Shown: piece by piece, positions 8,582 to 15,976 of the stretch
How the letters are laid out: every line of letters begins with the position of its first letter
Position numbering within the stretch: the first letter of the stretch is position 1
NCBI GenBank assembly: GCA_027295245.1
Contig: JAPULF010000042.1
Coordinates: 1 to 15,976, forward strand
From: Planctomycetota bacterium
GTDB lineage: Bacteria > Planctomycetota > Phycisphaerae > UBA1845 > UTPLA1
Length of the DNA stretch: 15,976 nucleotides
Direction of reading: 5' to 3'
Position numbers and translations under genes: made by a program
Notes under the pieces: generated by a model
Databases searched by the model: none
What the model was told of the DNA's origin: nothing
What the model saw: only the letters and a program-made list of their open reading frames with translations

Positions 8582-8601
8582 AGGCTCGTTTGCACGAGCC
8601 T
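8582..8601 (+). other. Perfect 8-bp hairpin between the DUF3052-like gene and uvrA
   Basis: AGGCTCGT (8582-8589) and ACGAGCCT (8594-8601) pair perfectly around the 4-nt loop TTGC, 13 nt after the upstream stop. No T-run follows. It may be a partial terminator, an RNA processing site or a leader element that lowers uvrA expression relative to the upstream gene. Confidence 0.45.
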
Positions 8602-8649
8602 CGTCGTGGGTCGCGCCAATCGCCGCCGGTCGTTACCGTCACGCAAACG

Positions 8650-10587
8650 ATGGAACCCAAGACGATCGAAGTCCGCAACGCTCGAGAGCACAATCTGCGC
8701 TCCGTGACCGTCTCGTTGCCGCGAAATGCACTGATTGTCTTCACCGGTGTGTCGGGCAGCGGAAAGAGTTCGCTGGCGTTTGACACCTTGTACGCCGAAG
8801 GACAACGGCGATACATCGAGTCCCTGTCTTCGTACGCCAGGCAGTTCATGGGCCAGATGCCAAAGCCCGATTGCGACCAGATCACCGGACTATCACCCGC
8901 GGTTTCGATCCAACAAAAAGCAACCGGTTGGAATCCCCGCTCCACGGTCGGCACCGTCACCGCCATCTATGACTATCTGCGGGTGCTCTTTGCCCGTATC
9001 GGCACCCAGCACTGCACCGCCTGCAACCGGGCGATCACCGCGCAGTCGCGCGATCAGATCGTCGGCGGCGTGCTCTCGACATTCGCCGGAGACTCGAAGG
9101 CGAGGCCGCAGGTCCTGATTCTGGCCCCGGTGGCCCGCGGCCAGAAAGGTGAGTTTCGCGACCTGTTCGACGATCTCGTTCGCGACGGCTACGTACGCGC
9201 CCGCGTGGATGGAACGTTGGTCGACCTGCACAACGATCTCGCCCTCGCCAGGAACCAGCGGCACGACATCGAGGTCGTGATCGATCGAATCGCGATCGAC
9301 CCCCAGTCCCGTTCGCGGCTCGCCGAAGCGGTAGAAAACGGACTCCGCGTCGGAAACGGAACCGTTGTCGTCACGCCTGCGGGTGATCGAGAAACGCCGG
9401 TTGCCCCGAATGCCGGGCGTCGAAAGAACACACGATCCGGCGGTTCGGAAGATCGCGTGTTCTCCTCGCATTATGCGTGTACGCGGTGCAGCCTGTCGTT
9501 CGAGCCTCCGACACCGCAAATGCTGTCGTTCAATTCCCCGGCAGGGATGTGTCCGACCTGTGACGGCTTGGGCGAATTGACCGACTTCGACCCCGACCTG
9601 ATGGTGCCCGACCCGTCGCTGAATTTCTGGTCGCCTTGCATCGCCCCCATGCGGACCAGGATCGGGCGATGGCGTCGACACATATATGAAGGCGTGGCTC
9701 AGGCCGTCGGAATCGACTTGAGTCGGAAGTGGAATGCGCTTTCAAAAGCCGAACGGCACACGATTCTGTACGGCACCGGCGATCGGCATATCGCGTTTGC
9801 CTGGAAATGGTCGGGCGGAATGTGGCGACACGGCGGTACGTTCGACGGGATCGTCGGCGAGCTGCGCGAAAAGTACCGCAAGGCCACGTCGTCATTCGTC
9901 CGGCGGTTTTACGAAAAGTTCATGCGCAAGGGACCCTGCACAAACTGCAAGGGCTCGCGGCTCACGCCCCAGGCCGCCGCGATTCGATTGCCGACGTCGG
10001 GCAAGCGGGCCGGGCCGGCCATTCACGAGCTTTGTTCGTTGAGCGTGACCGAAGTGCTTGACGTAGTGGACCGAATCGAACTGACGCCGGTGCAACACTT
10101 GATTGCCGACGAAGTGCTGAAGGAAGTGCGAACCCGTTTGCAATTCCTGCTCGACGTCGGCTTGCACTATATGGCGTTGAATCGACCCGCACCGACGCTG
10201 AGCGGCGGCGAGTCGCAACGAATCAGGCTGGCGGGCCAAATCGGATCCGGCCTGGCCGGCGTGCTGTACATCCTCGACGAGCCGAGCATCGGTCTGCACG
10301 CCCGAGACAATCAAAGCCTGCTGAAAAGCCTGATAAAACTCCGCGACTTGGGCAACACCGTTGTCGTGGTCGAACATGACGAGGCCACCATGCGCGCGGC
10401 GGATTACCTCGTGGACTTCGGCCCGGGCCCCGGTGTTCGTGGCGGGCGCGTCGTGGCCGCCGGCAGTTTCGAGGAAATCGTCGCCGAAAAGTCCTCGATC
10501 ACGGGGCGGTATCTGTCGGGACGTTCCGCGATCGACATTCCGAAGCGTCGCCCCGTCCTGCCCCGTAAGTCCGAGTCGTCGTCATGA
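8650..10587 (+). CDS. uvrA: UvrA-like protein, first ABC half (N-terminal half of a split UvrA)
   Basis: This 645-residue product corresponds to the N-terminal half of UvrA, the damage-recognising ATPase of nucleotide excision repair. In order: Walker A GVSGSGKSS (33-41) and LAFDTLYAEGQRRY; HCTAC near 121-125; a UvrB-binding-type domain (about 117-250, with VLILAPVARGQKGEF and DGYVRARVDG); a zinc module C277, C280, C301, C304; the DNA-binding insertion domain (about 305-428); C430/C433; signature LSGGESQRIRLA (517-528); Walker B with Asp543-Glu544; and the His loop VVVVEHDE. All ATPase residues look intact. The protein ends in the interdomain linker (KRRPVLPRKSESSS) and its TGA overlaps the next ATG (ATGA). 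ATG 8650 gives the usual UvrA N-terminus; an in-frame TTG at 8590 lies in a hairpin loop. No clear RBS precedes the ATG. Confidence 0.92.
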   Translation: MEPKTIEVRNAREHNLRSVTVSLPRNALIVFTGVSGSGKSSLAFDTLYAEGQRRYIESLSSYARQFMGQMPKPDCDQITGLSPAVSIQQKATGWNPRSTVGTVTAIYDYLRVLFARIGTQHCTACNRAITAQSRDQIVGGVLSTFAGDSKARPQVLILAPVARGQKGEFRDLFDDLVRDGYVRARVDGTLVDLHNDLALARNQRHDIEVVIDRIAIDPQSRSRLAEAVENGLRVGNGTVVVTPAGDRETPVAPNAGRRKNTRSGGSEDRVFSSHYACTRCSLSFEPPTPQMLSFNSPAGMCPTCDGLGELTDFDPDLMVPDPSLNFWSPCIAPMRTRIGRWRRHIYEGVAQAVGIDLSRKWNALSKAERHTILYGTGDRHIAFAWKWSGGMWRHGGTFDGIVGELREKYRKATSSFVRRFYEKFMRKGPCTNCKGSRLTPQAAAIRLPTSGKRAGPAIHELCSLSVTEVLDVVDRIELTPVQHLIADEVLKEVRTRLQFLLDVGLHYMALNRPAPTLSGGESQRIRLAGQIGSGLAGVLYILDEPSIGLHARDNQSLLKSLIKLRDLGNTVVVVEHDEATMRAADYLVDFGPGPGVRGGRVVAAGSFEEIVAEKSSITGRYLSGRSAIDIPKRRPVLPRKSESSS

Positions 10588-13500
10588 CCGGCACGACCGC
10601 GCTCAAGAAGCGAAAAGCGGGCCGGCAAGCAACCGCGGCCCGCAAAAAAACCGATCGCCGATTGCCGACTGCCGCGCCGCACGAACACGGCTGGCTGATC
10701 GTACGCGGGGCCCGACACAACAACCTCAAGAACATCGACGTCGAGATTCCCCTGGGTCGATTCGTTTGCGTAACCGGCGTGAGCGGCTCGGGCAAGAGTT
10801 CGTTGGTCAACGACATCGTTCGAGAGCAACTGACCGCCACGTTGAACGGCGCGGAAAAGGTCCGACCCGGAGACCACGACGCGATTCTAGGCACCGACCG
10901 CCTCGACAAGATCATCGACATCGATCAGTCCCCGATCGGCCGAACGCCTCGCAGCAATCCCGCGACCTACATCAAGCTGTTCGACGAGATCAGGGGGCTT
11001 TTCGCCAAGCTGCCCGACAGCCAGGTTCGCGGCTACGCCCCGGGGCGATTCAGTTTCAATGTGCCCACCGGAAAGGGCGGCGGCGGACGATGCGAGGCCT
11101 GCGAGGGCAACGGGTCAAATCGGATCGAGATGGACTTTCTGGCGGACGTGTGGGTGGAGTGTCCCCTGTGCGAGGGGCGACGCTTCAATCACGAGACGGT
11201 CCAGGTCCTCTACAAGGGCAAGAGCATCGCGGACGTGCTGAACATGGACGTGCAGGAAGCCCTGGAGCACTTCGACGCCATTCCGAAGATTCGCGCGATG
11301 TTGTCGACGCTTCACGACGTCGGCCTGGACTACCTCAAACTGGGCCAGTCCAGCACGACGCTGTCCGGCGGCGAAGCCCAGCGAATCAAGCTGGCACGCG
11401 AATTGGTCAAGCGCTCGACCGGTGGAACGCTGTACCTGTTGGACGAGCCCACCACCGGGCTTCACTTTGACGACATTCGAAGACTGCTGGCCGTACTACA
11501 CGGCTTCGTGGATGCCGGCAATAGCGTCATCTGCATCGAACACAACCTCGATGTCATCAAGACGGCGGACTGGGTCGTCGATCTGGGTCCGGAGGGCGGA
11601 GACGGCGGCGGCCGCGTGGTCGTGGCCGGAACGCCCGAGGCCGTTTCCGAGTGCCGGAAGTCGCACACCGGCCGCGTGCTTCGAGATGTTCTGACGCCGC
11701 GACGACAATCGCCGAGCCGATCGAAGCAAAAGCTCGGAGGCAAACGAAAAAAAACCGTTCGCAGGACGGACGACGCAATCCATGTTGTGGGCGCTCGCGA
11801 GCACAATCTCAAGGACATAACCGTGCGGATCCCGCGCGGCGCGATGACCGTGTGTTCGGGCGTCTCCGGAAGCGGAAAATCCAGCCTGGCCATCGACACC
11901 GTCTATACGGAAGGCCAACGGCGCTACGTCGAGTCTCTTTCCGCCTATGCCCGGCAGTTCTTGGGGCAACTGCAAAAGCCGAAGGTCGACCACGTCTACG
12001 GCTTGAGCCCCGCCGTTGCGATCGAGCAAAAGGCCGCCACCAAGAGTCCGCGCTCCACCGTGGGAACCGTGACGGAAATCTACGACTACATGCGGGTATT
12101 GTGGGCCCGCGTCGGGCAACCGTATTGTCCCAGGTGCGACATCCCGATCGGAACCCAAAGCAGCGAGGAGATTGCCGACAGCATCGCATCGATGCCCGAC
12201 GGAACAAAGTTGCTGTTGTGCGCCCCGATCGAGCGAGGTCCCGGCGAGTCGTGGGACGCCCTGTTCGCCCGCTGTCGGGCCAACGGCTACACCCGAATTC
12301 GAATCGACGGCAATGTTTGCGAGTTGTCGCAAGAGCTGAGCATCGATGCCCGTCGCCGACATGACGTGGAACTCGTCGTCGATCGCGTAGCGGTTCGTTC
12401 CGCGGCAGTCCGGCGGATCGGCGACTCCGTCGAGCAGTGTCTGGCGGTCGGTGATGGCGTCATGGTTGCCGTCGATTCGGACAGCGGCGCCGCAAAACGG
12501 TTTTCGCAGCACTTTTCCTGCGATTCCTGCCAAACCAGTTACGACGAACTGACGCCCCACCACTTCAGCTTCAACGCCCGCATGGGATGGTGCAAACACT
12601 GCGAGGGTCTGGGCGTGCAGCGAGGCACCGGCGTCGAATCCGTCGTGATCCAGCCGCACCTGTCAATTCTCGGCGGGGCAATTGCCGGCTGGGAGAATGT
12701 CGAAAAGCAACCGATGCTCCGAGCAATGCTCGAGGCCCTGGCCAACGCAATCGGTTTCAAACCGAAAGCACCGCTGAATACCCTCACCGACGCACAGCGA
12801 CACGTGCTGTTGTTCGGACTGGGTGATCGTTGGGTCGAAGCCAAGGGCAAGGCGGCGATCGGGCTCCGGTTTCAATGGAAAGGGTTTTTCCCGACCATCG
12901 ACGAGGCCACGAAGATGTCGTGGCGATATCGAACGAAACTGGAACATCTCGTGACCGACGTTCCGTGTACGCGGTGTTCCGGCGGGCGGATTCGACCCGA
13001 GGCGACGGCCGTGCGGGTGGGCGACCGGTCCATCGTTCAGGTCTGTGCGATGCTCTTGCGAGACTCGGCCGCATTCTTCCGCGAGTTGAGGCTGGACAAG
13101 CGCCGCACGCGGGTTGCGGGCGAGCTGCTGCACGAAATCAAGTCGCGGCTTCAGTTTCTGGTCGATGTCGGGCTGGACTATCTCTCGCTGGATCGCCAGG
13201 CGCCGACCCTCAGCGGAGGCGAATCCCAGCGGATACGGCTGGCCTCGCAGATCGGCAGCGGTCTCACCGGTGTACTCTACGTGCTCGACGAGCCGACCAT
13301 CGGTCTCCACCCGCGCGACAACAAGCGATTGATCGCCGCCTTGCACAAGCTGCGCGATCTGGGCAACACACTGTTGCTCGTCGAGCACGATCGGGAGGTG
13401 ATTGAGTCTTCGGATCACGTGATCGACTTCGGCCCGGGGGCGGGGGCTCACGGCGGACACGTCGTCGGTGCCGGTTCGCCGCGCGGCATCCGCCGACAGC

Positions 13501-15641
13501 GACGTTCGCTGACAGGTCGATACCTCGCCGGAAAAGCGTCGATCGGCGTGCCCACAAACAGGCGGCCCGTCCAATGGCCGAACGGCGCCGACGACGACGC
13601 ATCGCCGCCCGCATTGACCGTCATGGGGGCCCGACACAACAACCTCGACTCGATCGACGTGTCCTTTCCGATCGGACGATTCAACTGCGTCACGGGCGTG
13701 TCCGGATCGGGCAAGTCTTCGTTGGTCTCCGAGGTGCTGTATCCGGCCTTGGCCGCCCGCATTCATCGGGCCCGACTGACGCCGGGCGCCCATCAGGAGA
13801 TTCGCGGGGCCGATCACATCGACAAGGTTATCAGCGTGGACCAACAGCCCATCGGCAACTCCCCCAGTTCCAACGCCGCTACCTACACCGGGGTGTTCGA
13901 CGTCATACGCGAGCTGTTCGCCAAGCTGTCCGACAGCAAGATTCGCGGCTACACCGCCAACCGATTCAGCTTCAACCGTGCCGGCGGCCGCTGCGACGAC
14001 TGCAACGGGCTTGGGCAGGTCTGTCACGAGATGCACTTCCTGCCCGACGTATGGGTGCCCTGCGAGTCGTGCGGCGGGTCGCGTTACAACCGCGAGACGC
14101 TGCAGGTGCGTTACAAATCGAAGAGCATCGCCGACGTGCTGGCCATGCCCGCGTCCGAGGCCGTCGAACACTTTGCCAACGTGCCCAAGGTCCGCCGGAT
14201 GCTGAAGACGATCGAAGACGTCGGTCTCGGCTACCTGCAATTGGGCCAGGCCGCCCCGACCCTCAGCGGCGGCGAGGCCCAGCGCGTCAAGCTTGCCGCC
14301 GAACTGGGACGCCCCAACACCGGCAAGACGCTCTACATCCTCGATGAGCCGACCACCGGACTGCACTTTGAAGACTTGCGAAATCTGCTCGACGTCCTGC
14401 ACCGGCTCGTCGACTTGGGCAACACCGTTCTTTGCATCGAGCACAACCTGGATGTCATCAAGACGGCCGACTGGATTGTCGATCTCGGGCCGGAGGCGGG
14501 CCGGGACGGCGGACGCATCGTCGCGGCCGGCGCCCCCGAAGACGTCGCAAAAGTACCCGAGTCTCACACCGGCCGTCTCTTGGCCGCCGTGCTGAAAACC
14601 GGCCCGCGCGTGCAACGAGAGCGTTTCGATGCCAAGGCCGCCGCCGCCAAAGCGGCCCGAGAGGAAAAGCTTGCGGCCCCCGAAATCGAATCCGGCGTCC
14701 GAATGCCCTGGGAGCGAAACGGTCGAAAGTGGCACACCGGCGACCGCGTCAGCCGCGATGGGCAGAAGATCGAATGGGAGGGCCGGGCCCTGGCATTCGT
14801 CGTCGATCTGATCGAGAAGCAAGGCGGGAAAAAGTTGCTGCCCACGGTCTGGAATGATCGGGCTCGCGTCGAAATCAATGCCAGGGCCCCCGACGGCCTT
14901 TCGCAGAGTTCCGCCCCGTGGTTCTTTCACGCCCGCACCGGGGCCCGTTGGCTGCTGGATTTTTCCTTTCGCGTGCCGCGATCGACCTTCACCGGCCCGG
15001 CACTGAAGAAACGATTGAAACTGAAGACGCTGGACGAACGCGAGGACATCCCGGCCTACGGATCGGAGCCGCGGGTCCGTGTCCGCAGGGCCGGCGAAAT
15101 GGACGACGTCCGCGTGCAGGTATACGACAAGAAGGAAGTCTCCACGTCGGCGTTCCGAACCTTCGTCTCGACCGCCCTGAAATCTCACGTGCAACATCTG
15201 AGCCGCCTGGCCGGCGACACCGCGATGGCGACCCCGTGGAAGGTCGACGGCCGCGCCTGGCACCTGTCCCAGAAATCCATCCGAGGCCGAGAGTCGAAGG
15301 AATGGAAGCCGATCGTGTTGATGGAGTTGATCGGAAAGTTGAATCGCATTGCCCCCACCATGAAGGCCGACTGGTCGCGCAAGATAACGGTCTCGCTCCA
15401 GAATGCGAACGGCGCAAGCATTGGCATGATCGTTACGAACAACCGCTACGGCCTGCGCGTCATATTGCGAACGCCCGCGGGCAGATTCACACCGACCATG
15501 ATCGAGCACCTGGGCCTGTATCCCGAAGTCAAGACCGCCAAGGGCACGGGCCAGGTGAGCTTCTGGGTGCAGACCCTGGACCAGGTCCATGGCCCGACCT
15601 TGAAAGCGGTTGTGACGGCCGCCGTCGAGTCCAAGCCGTAG
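10584..15641 (+). CDS. uvrA: Giant UvrA-like protein: three ABC modules plus a C-terminal extension
   Basis: The 1685-residue product contains, in order: a basic leader (1-35); a UvrA C-terminal half (Walker A 65-73, zinc C170/C173/C193/C196, signature 260-271, Walker B D287-E288); a basic linker; then a complete second UvrA. That unit's N-half has Walker A from 426, zinc C646/C649/C670/C673, signature 876-887 and D902-E903. Its C-half has Walker A from 1038, zinc C1137/C1140/C1160/C1163, signature 1227-1238 and D1254-E1255. All His loops (EHN or EHD) are present. Residues about 1337-1685 are outside standard UvrA (about 940 residues) and contain two similar units starting PWERNGRKWH (1375) and PWKVDGRAWH (1551). 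With the upstream gene this makes two full UvrAs, probably a DNA-damage-binding excision repair ATPase. The ATG overlaps the upstream TGA by 4 bp, indicating translational coupling. Its frame extends upstream only to a TAA at 10566. Confidence 0.92.
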   Translation: MTGTTALKKRKAGRQATAARKKTDRRLPTAAPHEHGWLIVRGARHNNLKNIDVEIPLGRFVCVTGVSGSGKSSLVNDIVREQLTATLNGAEKVRPGDHDAILGTDRLDKIIDIDQSPIGRTPRSNPATYIKLFDEIRGLFAKLPDSQVRGYAPGRFSFNVPTGKGGGGRCEACEGNGSNRIEMDFLADVWVECPLCEGRRFNHETVQVLYKGKSIADVLNMDVQEALEHFDAIPKIRAMLSTLHDVGLDYLKLGQSSTTLSGGEAQRIKLARELVKRSTGGTLYLLDEPTTGLHFDDIRRLLAVLHGFVDAGNSVICIEHNLDVIKTADWVVDLGPEGGDGGGRVVVAGTPEAVSECRKSHTGRVLRDVLTPRRQSPSRSKQKLGGKRKKTVRRTDDAIHVVGAREHNLKDITVRIPRGAMTVCSGVSGSGKSSLAIDTVYTEGQRRYVESLSAYARQFLGQLQKPKVDHVYGLSPAVAIEQKAATKSPRSTVGTVTEIYDYMRVLWARVGQPYCPRCDIPIGTQSSEEIADSIASMPDGTKLLLCAPIERGPGESWDALFARCRANGYTRIRIDGNVCELSQELSIDARRRHDVELVVDRVAVRSAAVRRIGDSVEQCLAVGDGVMVAVDSDSGAAKRFSQHFSCDSCQTSYDELTPHHFSFNARMGWCKHCEGLGVQRGTGVESVVIQPHLSILGGAIAGWENVEKQPMLRAMLEALANAIGFKPKAPLNTLTDAQRHVLLFGLGDRWVEAKGKAAIGLRFQWKGFFPTIDEATKMSWRYRTKLEHLVTDVPCTRCSGGRIRPEATAVRVGDRSIVQVCAMLLRDSAAFFRELRLDKRRTRVAGELLHEIKSRLQFLVDVGLDYLSLDRQAPTLSGGESQRIRLASQIGSGLTGVLYVLDEPTIGLHPRDNKRLIAALHKLRDLGNTLLLVEHDREVIESSDHVIDFGPGAGAHGGHVVGAGSPRGIRRQRRSLTGRYLAGKASIGVPTNRRPVQWPNGADDDASPPALTVMGARHNNLDSIDVSFPIGRFNCVTGVSGSGKSSLVSEVLYPALAARIHRARLTPGAHQEIRGADHIDKVISVDQQPIGNSPSSNAATYTGVFDVIRELFAKLSDSKIRGYTANRFSFNRAGGRCDDCNGLGQVCHEMHFLPDVWVPCESCGGSRYNRETLQVRYKSKSIADVLAMPASEAVEHFANVPKVRRMLKTIEDVGLGYLQLGQAAPTLSGGEAQRVKLAAELGRPNTGKTLYILDEPTTGLHFEDLRNLLDVLHRLVDLGNTVLCIEHNLDVIKTADWIVDLGPEAGRDGGRIVAAGAPEDVAKVPESHTGRLLAAVLKTGPRVQRERFDAKAAAAKAAREEKLAAPEIESGVRMPWERNGRKWHTGDRVSRDGQKIEWEGRALAFVVDLIEKQGGKKLLPTVWNDRARVEINARAPDGLSQSSAPWFFHARTGARWLLDFSFRVPRSTFTGPALKKRLKLKTLDEREDIPAYGSEPRVRVRRAGEMDDVRVQVYDKKEVSTSAFRTFVSTALKSHVQHLSRLAGDTAMATPWKVDGRAWHLSQKSIRGRESKEWKPIVLMELIGKLNRIAPTMKADWSRKITVSLQNANGASIGMIVTNNRYGLRVILRTPAGRFTPTMIEHLGLYPEVKTAKGTGQVSFWVQTLDQVHGPTLKAVVTAAVESKP

Positions 15642-15662
15642 GGTCCGCCATGCGGGCCTTTT
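15642..15662 (+). terminator. Intrinsic terminator after the uvrA genes
   Basis: GGTCCGC, loop CAT, GCGGGCC, then TTTT: seven pairs (one G-T wobble) starting directly after the TAG stop. The loop is tight and the T-run short, but position and composition fit a rightward terminator. Confidence 0.65.
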
Positions 15663-15781
15663 CAAATCGCTCAGGTAGAGATGGCTTCGCGCGTTGTGGC
15701 GGGGGCGTCGGTTGACGAGCCGTTCTTGCCGAAGAAACACCCCAGGGCCCCGGAAGCCCAGCCGAGGGGAAGCGTGCGGAT

Positions 15782-15976
15782 CTAGGGGGCGCCGAACGAG
15801 CGGCTGGCCCGGCACAATTCCTCAGCCTGGCGGAAACGGCCTTCGCGGAAGGCGGCCCGGCCGGCAACGAAGCACGCCCGGGCGAGACGCTGGATTGCGA
15901 CCCGTTCGTTGAGGTGGCCGTTGACGGCGGGCGATTCGTAGAACCGCCGCAGCACGTAGGCCTTGATGGCGAGGTT
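15782..15976 (-). CDS. Unidentified protein, C-terminal 64 residues, cut by the window edge
   Basis: The leftward frame enters at the right edge and stops at TAG (15784-15782). The visible residues are helical and TPR-like: NLAIKAYVLRRFYESPAVNG, then ARACFVAGRAAFREGRFRQA and EELCRASRSFGAP. This style occurs in the tails of some glycosyltransferases and TPR proteins, but I cannot assign a family. After the TAG the same frame stays open for 36 more codons, with GC-rich third positions, to a TGA at 15673-15671. The stop may therefore be a recent interruption. The gene converges on uvrA. Confidence 0.6.
   Translation of the reverse strand, partial: NLAIKAYVLRRFYESPAVNGHLNERVAIQRLARACFVAGRAAFREGRFRQAEELCRASRSFGAP

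Noticed and set aside
8590..8649. TTG start for the first uvrA gene
   Set aside because: It would add 20 residues absent from UvrA proteins, and the codon lies in the loop of a perfect hairpin.
11533..14474. Near-identical DNA stretches (about 11533-11573 and 14433-14474) as a mobile repeat
   Set aside because: They encode the same conserved UvrA segment (EHNLDVIKTADW) in two modules; protein-level conservation after duplication explains them.
12663..15815. 1050-codon open frame antisense to the giant uvrA
   Set aside because: It mirrors the codon bias of the strongly supported uvrA gene, shows no recognisable domain and extends past both of its features; long antisense frames are expected in GC-rich genes.

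Overview
The window is GC-rich bacterial chromosomal DNA with tightly packed genes. The best guess at origin is Planctomycetota, possibly Phycisphaerae-like. This rests on the very long tandem UvrA, the DUF1579 protein and a phosphohexomutase with a Cys-rich N-terminus. It is inference from protein style, with no marker gene in view.

Layout. From the left edge to about 5.37 kb all genes read leftward: a phosphohexomutase homologue (3781-5367), a DUF1579 protein (3095-3616), a Tat-signal ankyrin protein (1989-2861), NADP-isocitrate dehydrogenase icd (515-1825), and the first 166 codons of an XRE/ImmA-type regulator that runs off the edge (1-499). A well-formed intrinsic terminator (3694-3730) separates the phosphohexomutase from the genes downstream of it. 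A 264-bp divergent intergenic region (5368-5631) then leads into rightward genes: acetyl-CoA synthetase acs (5632-7608), a DUF3052-like protein (7867-8568) and two overlapping uvrA-type genes (8650-10587 and 10584-15641) closed by a terminator (15642-15662). At the right edge is the C-terminal part of an unidentified leftward gene (15782-15976). No tRNA, rRNA, CRISPR array or insertion sequence was seen, and no gene-free stretch exceeds 300 bp.

How the genes fit together. Icd and Acs are central carbon enzymes (TCA cycle and acetate activation). The two uvrA genes together encode two complete UvrA-like units, that is four ABC ATPase modules, each with intact Walker, signature and zinc motifs. 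A C-terminal extension of about 350 residues follows, containing what looks like a duplicated domain. The break between the two genes falls inside the first UvrA unit, at an ATGA stop/start overlap. Since UvrA normally acts as a dimer, the pair may amount to a largely single-chain dimer.

The strongest unusual signal is the phosphohexomutase homologue. Its reading frame and fold-type sequence are intact, but the residues expected for phosphate transfer, metal binding and sugar binding are replaced in every active-site loop. It reads as a pseudoenzyme with an added Cys-rich N-terminus.
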